A stretch of 64,000 bases of DNA from Granulosicoccus sp. (GTDB taxonomy: Bacteria; Pseudomonadota; Gammaproteobacteria; Granulosicoccales; Granulosicoccaceae), in the NCBI GenBank assembly GCA_023301725.1, contig JALZUD010000108.1, forward strand, positions 1 to 64,000, given 5' to 3'. Made by a program: the position numbers and the translations under genes. This document shows, one piece after another, positions 36,731 to 47,097 of this stretch. Within the stretch, counting starts at the first letter, position 1. Each line of letters opens with the position of its first letter. The notes beneath the pieces were generated by a model. The model saw nothing but the letters and a program-made list of their open reading frames with translations. It was not told where the DNA came from and searched no databases.

Positions 36731-37255
36731 ATGACCACCAGCTTAACAAACACTCACAGAATAGCTTCCATGGCTGTTCGATTATTCAAAACCCTGTTGT
36801 TATCCGCCATTTTGATGACGCCAGCAATAGCCGAGCTGCCACAAGTCAATGATGCCCGAGTAGTGCAGCCTCCGCCGGGTGCAAAAGTCGCCGCCGCCTA
36901 CTTCACCATCAATAATACGGACAGTGATACGCTGGAAATAACAGGTGTCACAAGCGATATTGCCAAGAGGGTTGAAATACATCTGAGCCGTGTTGAGAAC
37001 GATGTGGCCAAGATGGAAAAGCAGGAATCTGTTAGCGTGTCGGCGGGTGAATCACTTGAGTTCAAGCATGGTAGTTTCCACGTAATGTTTATGGGATTGA
37101 ACAAGGCGTTAGTGGCAGGCGAGTCGATGCAACTCACACTAAACACCAGCGCTGGTGCGTTGAAGGTCAGCGTGCCCATCATCTCGCTGGAAGACGCTAT
37201 GAAATCGGATGACTCTGCAAAGGGTTATAAGAACAAAGACGACGAGAAGCACTAG
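36731..37255 (+). CDS. Periplasmic copper chaperone PCuAC
   Basis: Delivers Cu(I) to cytochrome oxidase, working with SCO proteins. The predicted 174-residue protein has a signal peptide ending near TPAIA-ELPQ. The DUF461 copper motif H-x10-M-x21-H-x-M is exactly present (EIHLS...AKMEK...SFHVM), though the residue after the first His is Leu rather than the commoner Met. Start is uncertain: ATG 36731 is preferred over 36641 and 36770, none having a strong ribosome-binding site. psd follows after 10 bp. Confidence 0.88.
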   Translation: MTTSLTNTHRIASMAVRLFKTLLLSAILMTPAIAELPQVNDARVVQPPPGAKVAAAYFTINNTDSDTLEITGVTSDIAKRVEIHLSRVENDVAKMEKQESVSVSAGESLEFKHGSFHVMFMGLNKALVAGESMQLTLNTSAGALKVSVPIISLEDAMKSDDSAKGYKNKDDEKH

Positions 37256-37265
37256 TGAAATCCCT

Positions 37266-38132
37266 ATGACTGCCAGCCTTACAGACAAACTCAAAACCTA
37301 CGGCTTATATGTGTTGCCTCAACACGCGCTAACCCGCGTGGTCTATTGGCTAACTCGTCGCCAGTCATCAATGACGCCTGCCGTCATTCGCTGGTTTATC
37401 AAGAAATTTGATGTGCAGATGCAAGATGCGCTCACCCCTGATATCAGCAACTTCAAAACATTCAACGAGTTTTTTACGCGTGAACTAAAACCTAATGCAA
37501 GGGTAGTCACTGACGCTGAAGACGAAATTGCCTGTCCTGCTGATGGCCGTATTTCGGCTATTGGTGATATCAGCGATGCGCAAATTTTCCAAGCTAAAGG
37601 CATCGACTACTCGTTGCTACAGTTGCTTGGAGGTGATGGTGAAGCCACCGAGCGCTTGGGCAATGGGCGATTTGCCACCATCTACTTATCCCCCCGTGAC
37701 TACCACCGATTGCATATGCCATTGAGTGGCACTCTGCTCAAGCAAACTCATATTCCCGGGCGCCTTCATAGTGTTGGCCCGCATACGGTTCGTGCCCTCC
37801 CCGGCATATTCGCTATGAATGAACGCGTGGTTGCACAGTTCGACACTGAACATGGCTTAATGGCCTTAGTGTTGGTAGGCGCCATGAATGTCGCCGCTAT
37901 AGAGACTGTTTGGTATGGGCTTGTCACACCACCGCAGGCCACATCAATAAGCCATTTTAATTACCCAGCTGGAGCCCCTAATCCGGTAACGCTTGCCAAA
38001 GGTGCTGAAATGGGCAGATTCAACATGGGCTCAACTATTATTGTATTGCTGGAGAACCCCGGTGCTTGGCGTGCCGATATGCAAGCCGGCGATGCAGTCC
38101 AAATGGGACAATTTATTGGTAAGGTGAGCTAG
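37266..38132 (+). CDS. psd: Phosphatidylserine decarboxylase proenzyme
   Basis: Makes phosphatidylethanolamine at the inner membrane; it self-cleaves to form a pyruvoyl cofactor. The 288-residue protein has FNEFFTRELKPNAR, the SPRDYHRLHMP motif and the cleavage site GST near the C-terminus (FNMGSTIIVL). The ATG at 37266 is 10 bp after the PCuAC stop; an upstream in-frame ATG would overlap that gene. The last 102 bp overlap, on the opposite strand, the end of the HExxH gene. Confidence 0.96.
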   Translation: MTASLTDKLKTYGLYVLPQHALTRVVYWLTRRQSSMTPAVIRWFIKKFDVQMQDALTPDISNFKTFNEFFTRELKPNARVVTDAEDEIACPADGRISAIGDISDAQIFQAKGIDYSLLQLLGGDGEATERLGNGRFATIYLSPRDYHRLHMPLSGTLLKQTHIPGRLHSVGPHTVRALPGIFAMNERVVAQFDTEHGLMALVLVGAMNVAAIETVWYGLVTPPQATSISHFNYPAGAPNPVTLAKGAEMGRFNMGSTIIVLLENPGAWRADMQAGDAVQMGQFIGKVS

Positions 38133-38576
38133 AGCATCTTCAGCATCGAGTGTAAACCAACGCTCGGTGCTCCCCATTCTGAACGAGTACCCCCATCGGT
38201 CCATATCAAGGTACATCCTTGCCCGCCCCATAGCAGGCAGTAGCTCACTAAGCAGTATCTGTAAATAGCAAACGGCCATCTCTTCGACTGCTGTGCCCTT
38301 TGCATCTGTATGCAGATTACGACGCCTATCATCATCCATCAATAGCCAATGACACGCCTCGTGCAGCAAGGAATGCACAGGAGTATCGGGGCGGGCATAG
38401 AGCTCATAACCAATCAGCCCCGCTTCCTCGTCTCCCCAATGGCTTCCAGGGATAGGCGTATGCTCAGCTACCTCCCTGATCTGTAAACCACTGGGCTCCA
38501 ATAGTTCTCGCACCTCAGACCAGCGTACATCTCGCATACGCAAGACAAGGTGTTCAGCTAACTCAGGCATTGTCAT
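38031..38576 (-). CDS. Conserved hypothetical protein with HExxH motif
   Basis: A 181-residue protein I recognise only by motif: VHSLLHEACHWLLMDDDRR contains HEACH, the zinc-peptidase HExxH pattern, followed by a conserved-looking EEMAVCYLQILL helix that could supply the third ligand. No signal peptide is present. It follows epmA with a 14-bp overlap, so it is the third gene of the efp-epmA run. Its last 102 bp are antisense to the psd coding end, so its C-terminal 33 residues are constrained by both genes or are dispensable. Peptidase activity is inference. Confidence 0.75.
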   Translation of the reverse strand: MTMPELAEHLVLRMRDVRWSEVRELLEPSGLQIREVAEHTPIPGSHWGDEEAGLIGYELYARPDTPVHSLLHEACHWLLMDDDRRRNLHTDAKGTAVEEMAVCYLQILLSELLPAMGRARMYLDMDRWGYSFRMGSTERWFTLDAEDALAHLTNKLSHLDCIAGLHIGTPSTGVLQQYNNS

Positions 38577-39543
38577 CCGTAAAAGAAAGCACGTCGCTTA
38601 TGTGTGAATGGTTACCCAAAACCATTAACAATCTATCTATTCCCATGGCAATTCCAGCGCACTCAGGTAGTCCGTGCTCCAGCGCCTCAAGCAGGTTTTC
38701 ATCCACTGGCATCGGCATCTGAGCTTTCTGATTGCGTATTTGTACATCGCCTTGAAAACGTGTCCTCTGGATGTTCGTATCGGCCAACTCATGAAACCCA
38801 TTGGCAAGTTCTACAGAACCCGCGTACACCTCAAAGCGTTCCGCCACACACTGCCCATCATCGTTAACGCCCGTGCGCGCTAGCGCCGCTTGCGATGCCG
38901 GGTACTCGCTCAGAAAAGTTATTTGGTTCGGCTCAAAACGGGAGATGACGAATTCATCGACAAACAAATCCAGACAAGCTGCCAGATCACGCTCTAATCC
39001 TTGCGGAAAGCTACGCCCATGCGCTGCAAAGTAATCACGTACCGTTGATCCTTCCAAATCGTCTGGCCAAAAACCTGTGAGCTGGAACACCTCTTTACAA
39101 TAAGAACGTTGCTGCGCTGTAGGGTACGGTAGATCAAACGCTTGCCAGATCTGTTTTAACAGCGCTTCGGTATCGCACATAAGCGCTTTATGATCCATGC
39201 CCACTCGATACCATTCCAGCATATTAAACTGGCTAACGTGATAACGACCCTGAACTTCCGCTCGGAATACCGTTGCTATCTGGTAGATGTCTGTGTCGGG
39301 ATAAGCACACAGCAATCGCTTCATGGCAAATTCTGGCGAGGTGTGCAAATACCGCAACCCTGTTGCCTCAGCTTGTGAGCTGACGCATAGGCTTTCTACC
39401 TGAGGGTCGGTATTCGCAGCACTCGACAAACTCGGCGTCCAAACCTCCAGAATCTCTTGGCTGCGCATCCATGCGTGCAGAGTTTGCCTAAGTCGCGCTG
39501 CCTGTTTTAAGGCTTGCAGGCTAGCCGTAGGCTGCCAGCTCAC
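38563..39543 (-). CDS. epmA: Elongation factor P-(R)-beta-lysine ligase
   Basis: A lysyl-tRNA-synthetase-like enzyme that attaches (R)-beta-lysine to EF-P. At 326 residues it has only the class II catalytic core, without an anticodon domain: [12 protein letters not shown]-type motif 2 ([10 protein letters not shown]) and the motif 3 segment [13 protein letters not shown]. It overlaps efp by 4 bp (ATGA), putting the enzyme with its target. The mutase gene epmB, needed to make beta-lysine, is not in the window. Confidence 0.95.
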   Translation of the reverse strand: MSWQPTASLQALKQAARLRQTLHAWMRSQEILEVWTPSLSSAANTDPQVESLCVSSQAEATGLRYLHTSPEFAMKRLLCAYPDTDIYQIATVFRAEVQGRYHVSQFNMLEWYRVGMDHKALMCDTEALLKQIWQAFDLPYPTAQQRSYCKEVFQLTGFWPDDLEGSTVRDYFAAHGRSFPQGLERDLAACLDLFVDEFVISRFEPNQITFLSEYPASQAALARTGVNDDGQCVAERFEVYAGSVELANGFHELADTNIQRTRFQGDVQIRNQKAQMPMPVDENLLEALEHGLPECAGIAMGIDRLLMVLGNHSHISDVLSFTDDNA

Positions 39544-40106
39544 TTGACCCGCGAAACGTATTCTCCATTGCGCGTGTCGATTTTGATTTTCTCACCCTCT
39601 TCTATAAACAACGGCACTTTAACCACTGCACCAGTTTCCATGTGAGCCGGCTTGGTACCACCAGTGGCTGTATCACCACGAAGACCCGGGTCGGTTTCCT
39701 TGATGATCATTTCTACAAAATTGGGCGGAGTCACGGCCAGAGGTTGTCCGTTGTACAAAGTGACCTCACACATGGCTTCGTCCATTAACCAAAGGTACGC
39801 ATCACCAACCGCAGTTTTATCCGCTGCCAGTTGCTCAAAGGTTTCAGGGTTCATGAAGTGCCACTGCTCACCATCGTTGTACAGATACTGCATATCGGTG
39901 TCCATGACATCTGCAGATTCGACGCTTTCACCTGACTTGAACGTGCGCTCAACGACTCGGCCCGTTTTTAGATTGCGCACACGGGTGCGCGCAAACGCCT
40001 GCCCCTTACCCGGCTTTACAAACTCGTTACTGACTATGGAATGTGGATCACCGTCTAGCATGATCTTTAAGCCACCTTTAAACTCGTTTGTACCGTAGTT
40101 AGCCAT
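39540..40106 (-). CDS. efp: Elongation factor P
   Basis: Rescues ribosomes stalled at polyproline. The 188-residue protein has the modified lysine at Lys34 (KPGKGQAF), the exact position and context used by EpmA. Three beta-barrel domains are complete, ending with the [13 protein letters not shown] tail. AAGG lies nine bases before the ATG. It begins the efp-epmA-HExxH run; parC ends 102 bp upstream on the same strand. Confidence 0.97.
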   Translation of the reverse strand: MANYGTNEFKGGLKIMLDGDPHSIVSNEFVKPGKGQAFARTRVRNLKTGRVVERTFKSGESVESADVMDTDMQYLYNDGEQWHFMNPETFEQLAADKTAVGDAYLWLMDEAMCEVTLYNGQPLAVTPPNFVEMIIKETDPGLRGDTATGGTKPAHMETGAVVKVPLFIEEGEKIKIDTRNGEYVSRVK

Positions 40107-40208
40107 TGCGTTTTGCCTTGTTATTCGAAACTCTGATGAGCGCCATTATACCGATTGAAACTCGCTGCTGGATAGTCCCTCGCCCAGCACAAGTTGTTGG
40201 GACGAATC

Positions 40209-42497
40209 TCAAGATTCAACGCTCACTGCCTGCACGCTCTGAAATCCGCGTGGTAGCTTCCTGCCACGTTGGCCTCGTGTCCCAAGATACTCCTCCAACT
40301 CCGCGTATTTGATGGAGGTGTGCCGTTTGCCACTGGCGATGCGCAGTTTTTCCTTTGGTGCCATCACAGCAAGGGCTGTCATGGACTCTTCACCTGACTT
40401 GAACTTGGGCCCGGGAATACTGTAGATCTTGTTGCCTTTGCCTTTGGCCATTTCAGGAAGCTCACCCACTGGGAATGCCAGCAAACTACCCGAATTACTG
40501 ATAGCGCAGACTCTGTCGGTGGTCAGAGATTTAATCGGTTGGGCCGGTAGGACGTGCGCTCCTGCAGGCACACTTATTACCGACTTACCCGCCTTGTTTC
40601 GACTAATCAGATCTCCAAGGCGCGCTACAAATCCATAGCCTGCGCTGGTGGAGAACAGATAACGATCATCGTCTTCACCCATGATGACGCTGATAAAGCG
40701 CGCACCATCGGGTGGCTTAAGTCGTCCACTTATCGGCTCGCCAAGTCCGCGAGCTGACGGAAATCCATGCGCTGGCACACAGTAAACGCGCCCAGTGGAA
40801 TCGAGGAACATCGCGTTTTTGTTGGTACGCCCACGAGCCGAACTCTGGTAACTATCGCCGGCTTTGTAGTTCAATGCGACGGGATCGACATCGTAGCCTT
40901 TACCTGCACGAACCCAGCCGCGCTCCGACAGCACTACGGTGATAGGTTCGCTAGGAATGAGATCAGATTCAGAAATAGCTTGTGCTGCAATTCGCTGCAC
41001 GATAGGCGAACGTCGCTCATCGCCGTACGTATCAATATCTAGCTGTAGCTCTTTTTTAACCAACGTTTTCATACGTCGATCAGAGCCTAGAGTCGCTTGT
41101 AAATTGTCACGCTCTTTTGCCAGCTCATCCTGCTCGCCACGAATCTTCATCTCCTCCAGTTGTGCAAGGTGACGAAGTTTGAGTTCTAGAATAGCCTCTG
41201 CTTGCTCATCGCTAATCTTGAAGCGACTCATCAACACAGGTTTCGGCTCATCGTTATTACGAATAATCGCAATGACCTCGTCAATATTGAGGTACGCAAT
41301 CAACAAACCTTCGAGGATGTGCAGGCGCGCTTCAACTTTGTCTAGTCGCCATTGCAAACGCCGCCTAACCGTCTCCATCCGAAAGCTCAGCCACTCCACC
41401 AGAATCTCTAGTAGTGGTTTGACCTTGGGACGCCCATTAAGGCCGATCATGTTCATATTGACGCGATACGTGCGTTCAAGATCAGTTGTGGCGAACAAAT
41501 GCTGCATGAGGCTATCTGCCTCAACACGATTGCTGCGCGGGGTGATGACCAGCCGCGTTGGATGCTCATGATCAGATTCGTCACGCAAATCTTCGACCAT
41601 GGGTAACTTCTTGGCAATCATCTGCTGCGCAATCTGCTCCAGTATTTTTGAGCCAGATACCTGAAATGGCAGTGAGGTAATGATGATGTCATTGTCCTCT
41701 CGCACATAGATTGCTCGTGCACGCATACTGCCGTGCCCTGTCGTGTAAATCATGCGGATATCTTCTGGTGAAGAAATCACCTCAGCATCTGTTGGGTAGT
41801 CTGGGCCTTTGATGTACTCCAACATGTCGTCGAGTGTGGCTTTTGGCTTATCCAGTAAATGAATGCAAGCCTGACCTACTTCACGTAGATTGTGAGGCGG
41901 TATATCGGTGGCCATACCCACCGCAATACCTGTGGTGCTGTTGAGTAAAATACCCGGCAACCTTGATGGCAGCAACGTAGGTTCCGTCAGGGTGCCATCA
42001 AAATTTGGGGCGAAATCTACTGTGCCCTGACCCAGCTCCTGCAACAACGATTTTGCAAAACGCGTAAGTTTAGATTCTGTATAACGCATAGCAGCAAACG
42101 ACTTCGGGTCGTCTTGCGAACCCCAGTTGCCTTGCCCATCAACCAGCGGATAGCGATACGTGAAGGGCTGCGCCATGAGCACCATCGCCTCATAGCAGGC
42201 AGTATCACCATGCGGGTGAAACTTACCCAATACATCACCCACTGTTCTTGCTGATTTTTTGTGCTTGGACGTGGCCGACAACCCCAACTCAGACATCGCA
42301 TAAATGATGCGTCGTTGCACCGGTTTTAGGCCATCAGCAATATGTGGCAGTGCTCTATCGAGAATGACGTACATGGAATAGTCCAGGTACGCCTTCTGTG
42401 TGTAATCGGTTAACGGTAGCTCTTCAATGTTTTCTGGAAGTGCCATTGCCGACATAGCCAGAGCTTTCTTTGAGCTCTTTTTCTTTTTCTGTGCCAT
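40209..42497 (-). CDS. parC: DNA topoisomerase IV subunit A
   Basis: The breakage-reunion subunit of topoisomerase IV, which separates daughter chromosomes. The 762-residue protein has catalytic Tyr139 (AAMRYTE) and an extra Lys-rich N-terminal tail of about 19 residues. The quinolone region reads [12 protein letters not shown]: Thr replaces the Ser found at E. coli position 80, and the Glu84 equivalent is kept. Only 4 bp separate it from pgi, suggesting a two-gene operon with pgi first. Confidence 0.96.
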   Translation of the reverse strand: MAQKKKKSSKKALAMSAMALPENIEELPLTDYTQKAYLDYSMYVILDRALPHIADGLKPVQRRIIYAMSELGLSATSKHKKSARTVGDVLGKFHPHGDTACYEAMVLMAQPFTYRYPLVDGQGNWGSQDDPKSFAAMRYTESKLTRFAKSLLQELGQGTVDFAPNFDGTLTEPTLLPSRLPGILLNSTTGIAVGMATDIPPHNLREVGQACIHLLDKPKATLDDMLEYIKGPDYPTDAEVISSPEDIRMIYTTGHGSMRARAIYVREDNDIIITSLPFQVSGSKILEQIAQQMIAKKLPMVEDLRDESDHEHPTRLVITPRSNRVEADSLMQHLFATTDLERTYRVNMNMIGLNGRPKVKPLLEILVEWLSFRMETVRRRLQWRLDKVEARLHILEGLLIAYLNIDEVIAIIRNNDEPKPVLMSRFKISDEQAEAILELKLRHLAQLEEMKIRGEQDELAKERDNLQATLGSDRRMKTLVKKELQLDIDTYGDERRSPIVQRIAAQAISESDLIPSEPITVVLSERGWVRAGKGYDVDPVALNYKAGDSYQSSARGRTNKNAMFLDSTGRVYCVPAHGFPSARGLGEPISGRLKPPDGARFISVIMGEDDDRYLFSTSAGYGFVARLGDLISRNKAGKSVISVPAGAHVLPAQPIKSLTTDRVCAISNSGSLLAFPVGELPEMAKGKGNKIYSIPGPKFKSGEESMTALAVMAPKEKLRIASGKRHTSIKYAELEEYLGTRGQRGRKLPRGFQSVQAVSVES

Positions 42498-42501
42498 TGT
42501 T

Positions 42502-44160
42502 TTATGCCAGCGTATTATTCAGTTTTAAAGCGCGATTGATAAGCCCGTTGGTAGATGCATCGTGAGACTTCACCGTTAAGCCTTCCTGAATCTCGCCGTG
42601 TATGGACTTGGCCAGTGCTTTGCCAAGCTCCACACCCCACTGATCAAATGCATTGATATCCCAGATGGCAGCCTCGACAAACACCTTGTGCTCGTACAGT
42701 GCAATGAGCGCCCCCAGTGCTTTGGGCGTTAGCTGCGGAACCAACAAGGTGTTACTCGGCCGGTTACCCTCGAAGGTACGATGGCCAGTGAGTTCGCTTA
42801 TCTCATCCTCTGAGGCACCGCTTTGCTTCATCTCCGCACGCAATTCTTCAGCATTCTTGCCCATCATCAATGCTTCAGATTGCGCAAAGCAGTTAGCCAT
42901 CAGCAACTCATGATGAATGCCTAGTGGATTAAGGCTTTGCATCGCCATAATAAAATCAGTGGGTATCAAGTGTGTACCCTGATGCACAAGCTGGAAATAC
43001 GCATGTTGCCCATTAGTGCCGGGTTCGCCCCAAACAACAGGACCGGTCGCCATATTGACCGCCCTGCCATCGTGATGCACCGACTTACCATTGCTTTCCA
43101 TGGTTAGCTGTTGCAAATAGGCCGGAAAGCGATGTAGATATTGATCGTAAGGCGCAATAAGATGACTAGGCGCCCCCCAGAAGTTGTTGTACCAAACGGT
43201 AAGCAGTGCCAAAGTGACGGGCATGTTTTCCGCCAATGGTGCCTCTACAGCGTGCCGGTCCATCTCATAGGCACCGCTGAGAAACTGCTCGAAGCGGTCC
43301 ATGCCGATAGACAATGCCAACGGTAAACCTATGGCCGACCACAATGAGTAGCGACCACCAACCCAATCCCAGAATCCGAACATGTTGTCAGTGTCGATGC
43401 CAAAGCCCGAGACCGCTTCCGCGTTAGTGGACAGAGCTGCAAAGTGTTTAGCAACATCGGCCTCAGTCGCCGCGCTTTGTAAAAACCAATCGCGAGCCGA
43501 ATGCGCGTTGGTGAGCGTTTCCTGAGTGGTAAAGGTTTTTGAGGCAACGACAAACAGCGTGGTTTCCGGATTCACTTTCTTAAGTGTAGAGACCAGATGA
43601 GACCCATCGACGTTGGATACAAAATGAATACGTAGCCGTTCATGGGCGAACGGTGCCAGTGCCTCTACTGCCATTAGTGGACCTAAATCTGAGCCACCAA
43701 TACCAATATTGACTACATCTGTAATGGGTAAGCCTGTAAAGCCGGTCCAGCTACCATCGCGCACACGCGCAGTAAACACGCGCATGCGATCCAGTACTTC
43801 TCGCACGCCGGGCATAACATCGTGGCCTTCTACCAGAATGGGATCACTGCCCTGATAGCGCAAAGCGGTATGCAATACCGGACGCTTCTCGGTGGTGTTA
43901 ACGATCTCCCCTGAAAACATAGCCTTGAAGTTATCTGCCACATCGCTGGCTTCTGCCAGAGCGATAAGCTTCTGATGCGTTTCTTCAGTTATGTGATTTT
44001 TAGAAAAATCCAGAAAAATACCCGCGGCATTTAGCTGGAATTTATCAAACCGATTGGCATCATTGGCAAAGTGAGCTCGCAAACTGGTGCTTGCCAGACT
44101 TTGCTGATGTGCTTCTAGAGCACGCCACTGTTCAAGCTCTACTGGACTCTTGTTCGACAT
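42502..44160 (-). CDS. pgi: Glucose-6-phosphate isomerase
   Basis: Interconverts glucose 6-phosphate and fructose 6-phosphate. The 552-residue protein contains the PGI signatures [44 protein letters not shown] and the C-terminal [14 protein letters not shown]. The ATG at 44160 is preferred over a TTG three codons upstream. Gene order pgi-parC with a 4-bp gap is unusual for E. coli-like genomes and suggests shared transcription. Confidence 0.97.
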   Translation of the reverse strand: MSNKSPVELEQWRALEAHQQSLASTSLRAHFANDANRFDKFQLNAAGIFLDFSKNHITEETHQKLIALAEASDVADNFKAMFSGEIVNTTEKRPVLHTALRYQGSDPILVEGHDVMPGVREVLDRMRVFTARVRDGSWTGFTGLPITDVVNIGIGGSDLGPLMAVEALAPFAHERLRIHFVSNVDGSHLVSTLKKVNPETTLFVVASKTFTTQETLTNAHSARDWFLQSAATEADVAKHFAALSTNAEAVSGFGIDTDNMFGFWDWVGGRYSLWSAIGLPLALSIGMDRFEQFLSGAYEMDRHAVEAPLAENMPVTLALLTVWYNNFWGAPSHLIAPYDQYLHRFPAYLQQLTMESNGKSVHHDGRAVNMATGPVVWGEPGTNGQHAYFQLVHQGTHLIPTDFIMAMQSLNPLGIHHELLMANCFAQSEALMMGKNAEELRAEMKQSGASEDEISELTGHRTFEGNRPSNTLLVPQLTPKALGALIALYEHKVFVEAAIWDINAFDQWGVELGKALAKSIHGEIQEGLTVKSHDASTNGLINRALKLNNTLA

Positions 44161-44220
44161 GGATTGCAATTTTCCGTAGTTATTGGTAACAATTTATGCA
44201 TCGCTAGGATACAGCAGCGT

Positions 44221-44886
44221 TTACGAACGCAGATCAAATTGACGGTCTTGGGCGCTCATCTGCGCTTGTAGCAAAACCGGCCCCTCACGAACCTGGGCGA
44301 GGTGCCCCGCACCAATTGCGGTCAATGCATTGCGCAGTTTGTCGGGCTCGGGGTGTTGCACGATGAATGACTCTAGACGTAAGCCCTGATCCTGCATACT
44401 GTTCACAGGGTTAGTACCCGTTGGCCATTGTATAAGGATTGGGAAAGTACCTCCACACGCAAGGGTTCCATCAGCTCTGATAGCAATATGCCAGTGAAGT
44501 TCTCCTCTAGAGCTTGCAACAGGCTCTCCGGCATCAATACCTGCCTTGCGGGCAGCACTTAGAGCTGCCTCAAGGTTATCTGTGGCGACCACCCATGTGG
44601 CCAGTGCAGGAGATTGCCTGAGATATTGCTGGAATCCAGAACTATCAAGATCAAACCAGCGCGGATGCGTAACAGGTGGAGCTTCTGAGTCTATTGCGAT
44701 AATCTCCATAAATGAATTATGGGATAGCGCGCTCAGGCGGTTGTGGGTGGACATCAACGGGTGACTGCCACCTTTGTCCATAGCCACTCCACTTTTTTCC
44801 TCAAACCATCGAGCGCCGCTGGCTAGCTCGTCGGCGCACAGCACCAAATGGTCAAAACGACAATCGAACTCCAATTCGGCAAGCAT
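44221..44886 (-). CDS. VOC/glyoxalase-like domain protein
   Basis: A 221-residue protein resembling the glyoxalase_3-like members of the vicinal-oxygen-chelate superfamily. The start FDHLVLCADELASGARWFEEKSGV and the metal-binding-like FMEIIAID match that group. A LHWHIAIRADG segment begins the second half. The reaction is unknown. It lies upstream of pgi on the same strand with a 60-bp gap and is divergent from the acyltransferase. Confidence 0.82.
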   Translation of the reverse strand: MLAELEFDCRFDHLVLCADELASGARWFEEKSGVAMDKGGSHPLMSTHNRLSALSHNSFMEIIAIDSEAPPVTHPRWFDLDSSGFQQYLRQSPALATWVVATDNLEAALSAARKAGIDAGEPVASSRGELHWHIAIRADGTLACGGTFPILIQWPTGTNPVNSMQDQGLRLESFIVQHPEPDKLRNALTAIGAGHLAQVREGPVLLQAQMSAQDRQFDLRS

Positions 44887-44973
44887 ACTAGTGCACTGTG
44901 ATAAAAGTGGACGAGTATACTCCTCCTGCGCCCCACCATTCTCGCTATCCCCTTAACTACAGACCTGATTAGT

Positions 44974-46374
44974 GTGAACTCAACTATTGAACTACCTTTG
45001 TGGTTTGTCTGGCTGTTTCTCAGTTTTGCGGCCCTCTGGTTGCTACAGCACTTTTTGCTTCCTTCAGCCCGATGGGTGCTTCGGCATCGCGCCAACAAAC
45101 TTATCGAGGACGTCAACTCTCGCCTGGCGTTGCAACTGCCCAGCTTTAAACTGACCAAGCGCACCGTCCTTGTAGATCGACTCAGCTATCACCCGCACGT
45201 TATTGAACTGATCGATCAGTTGGCCAGCGAAGAGGACATCCCACGCGAGGCATTAATGCACAGAGTGGGCATCTACGCACGCGAGATCGTACCCGCCTTC
45301 AATGCTCTGGTGTATTTCAAGGGAGCCTATTGGCTTGCCCGCCACGTGGTGCACGCTTTCTACCGAGTGCGCTTAGGGTTTGCAGAAGACGAGACCCTGA
45401 AAGATATCAACCCTGACAGCAGTGTGGTATTTCTGATGAATCACCGTAGCAATATGGACTACATCCTTGCCACCTATCTTGCCGCCGAGCGCACAGCCTT
45501 GTCGTATGCAGTGGGTGAATGGGCAAGAGTCTGGCCGCTACAGCAATTGATTCGCGCCATGGGCGGCTATTTTGTGAGGCGTGATTCTGGTGATCCCTTA
45601 TACAGGCGTGTATTGGAATGCTATGTACAAATGGCTGCCGAAGGTGGTGTCCCACAAGCCGTATTCCCTGAAGGAAAACTGAGCCGCGATGGTAATCTGC
45701 AATCTGCAAAACTCGGCTTACTCGGTTATATGACTCGCGGTTTTGATCCTGATGGCGACCGTGACATCGTATTCATACCGGTAGGTATTAATTACGATCG
45801 TGTGATGGAAGATCGAAGCTTGTTGCGCTCATTGGAACAATTGCCTCGACGCTCATCGTTGTACGCCATAGGTGTTATCGCCAAGCACGTTAGCAAAGTG
45901 GCCTGGAAAAAACTACTGGGTAGACGCTACAAGAATGGCTATGCCTGCGTAAATTTTGGAGCCCCTGTATCGCTTCGTACTTGGATGAAAGAGCGATCAC
46001 TGGGTTTGAACCAATTAGATGATGTCACACCGCTGGCAACGGATATGATGCAGCGTATTGGCAACATTGTGCCCATACTACCTGTGTCTCTGGTAACCAC
46101 GGTGGTTACGGCCAACCCGCAGCGAAGTTTCAGCATTCTAGAACTCAAAGCCGACGTGCTTGCCCTGTTAAACCAACTGCAAAAAGCCGGCTATAGAGCT
46201 TATATACCGCGCGGTGATGATAACTATGCGGTAGACGTTGGCGTACGCATGCTTGTTATGCGCGGAGCATTATTAGATACTGATGGCCTATTACAAGCCA
46301 ACTCTGACGAGCATCAGTTATTGAACTACTACGCCAATTCAATTCGGCATCTGGTTGAAACTGTTAATAGCTGA
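44974..46374 (+). CDS. PlsB-like glycerol-3-phosphate acyltransferase (short form)
   Basis: A 466-residue acyltransferase with an N-terminal membrane segment (LWFVWLFLSFAALWLLQHFLL). The four PlsB/PlsC blocks are present: NHRSNMD (catalytic His/Asp), GGYFVRR, FPEGKLSRDG and VFIPVGINYD. It aligns with the catalytic part of PlsB but is far shorter than the about 800-residue enterobacterial enzyme. It starts at a GTG at 44974. It likely acylates glycerol 3-phosphate or a lysophospholipid at the inner membrane; the acyl donor is unknown. Confidence 0.85.
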   Translation: MNSTIELPLWFVWLFLSFAALWLLQHFLLPSARWVLRHRANKLIEDVNSRLALQLPSFKLTKRTVLVDRLSYHPHVIELIDQLASEEDIPREALMHRVGIYAREIVPAFNALVYFKGAYWLARHVVHAFYRVRLGFAEDETLKDINPDSSVVFLMNHRSNMDYILATYLAAERTALSYAVGEWARVWPLQQLIRAMGGYFVRRDSGDPLYRRVLECYVQMAAEGGVPQAVFPEGKLSRDGNLQSAKLGLLGYMTRGFDPDGDRDIVFIPVGINYDRVMEDRSLLRSLEQLPRRSSLYAIGVIAKHVSKVAWKKLLGRRYKNGYACVNFGAPVSLRTWMKERSLGLNQLDDVTPLATDMMQRIGNIVPILPVSLVTTVVTANPQRSFSILELKADVLALLNQLQKAGYRAYIPRGDDNYAVDVGVRMLVMRGALLDTDGLLQANSDEHQLLNYYANSIRHLVETVNS

Positions 46375-46455
46375 GTGATTAGAAAATTTTTACAATTTCA
46401 GAACAGTAACTTCGGCTTAGTAACGCGTTGTCAGCAATAGCAGCTACCACAACTA

Positions 46456-46482
46456 GCGTGATGCTAAAGGTGTACATCACGC
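46456..46482. terminator. Hairpin between convergent acyltransferase and cysH
   Basis: GCGTGATG (46456-46463) pairs perfectly with CATCACGC (46475-46482) over an 11-base loop, directly abutting the cysH stop and 81 bp after the acyltransferase stop. No T tract follows, so classic rho-independent action is uncertain. Confidence 0.5.
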
Positions 46483-47097
46483 CTATAAGCGACTATGCAA
46501 CCCACACTCTTGCTTGGCACCTGATTTTGTCAGATCAACGTAGTTTTCTTCGAATGGCAGGTCGTTGTCAACCATATAGTTGATGAGATCCGCTTCCGCC
46601 CAATAATACAAAGGAGCGACCTTTTGTATTCCGTTAGGGCCATCAGACAAAATGCCCAATGAGCGTCGATGTTCAGTTTCTTCCGCTCGAATTCCCGACA
46701 ACCAGTACTGGGGCTCAAAGTGACTTAGTGCCCGCCTAAATGGCTCCAGCTTTATTTCATCAACAAATTCCTTAAAGCCATCATCGCTCGGTGTTAATTG
46801 GCCACCAAATGCCGAGCGATGCGTCACACTACGTTGAGGATGATAAATGTGCAGGTTCAGATTGAGTCGGTCTTTTAACAACTCACAATAGCGGTAGGTT
46901 TGCTCAGTGTTGTAACCGGTATCTACCCAAATTACCGGTGTATTGGGGGCAACATCGGTGACCAACTTGAGCAGTACTGCCGAGTAATGACCAAAGCTGG
47001 TTGAGAGAAAGAGGTTATTTGATACAGCGTTTACCGATTCAATAATTTCAGCAGCTTGCGTATGGATGTGTAAATCTTGAAGATCAGTGCGAAACAT
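46483..47097 (-). CDS. cysH: Phosphoadenylyl-sulfate (PAPS/APS) reductase
   Basis: Reduces PAPS or APS to sulfite in assimilatory sulfate reduction. The 204-residue protein has the PP-loop-like LSTSFGHYSAVLLKL, the WVDTGYNTEQTY segment, SGIRAEETEHRRSL and the catalytic Cys in KQECGLHSRL at the C-terminus. The extra CC...CxxC iron-sulfur motif of APS reductases is missing, so PAPS is the likely substrate. ATG 47097 was chosen because the family starts here; the frame extends 19 codons upstream. No other cys gene is adjacent. Confidence 0.9.
   Translation of the reverse strand: MFRTDLQDLHIHTQAAEIIESVNAVSNNLFLSTSFGHYSAVLLKLVTDVAPNTPVIWVDTGYNTEQTYRYCELLKDRLNLNLHIYHPQRSVTHRSAFGGQLTPSDDGFKEFVDEIKLEPFRRALSHFEPQYWLSGIRAEETEHRRSLGILSDGPNGIQKVAPLYYWAEADLINYMVDNDLPFEENYVDLTKSGAKQECGLHSRL

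Noticed and set aside
39652-40098. 148-codon open frame opposite efp
   Set aside because: It lies antisense inside efp, whose frame is complete and conserved; no ribosome-binding site or family signature.
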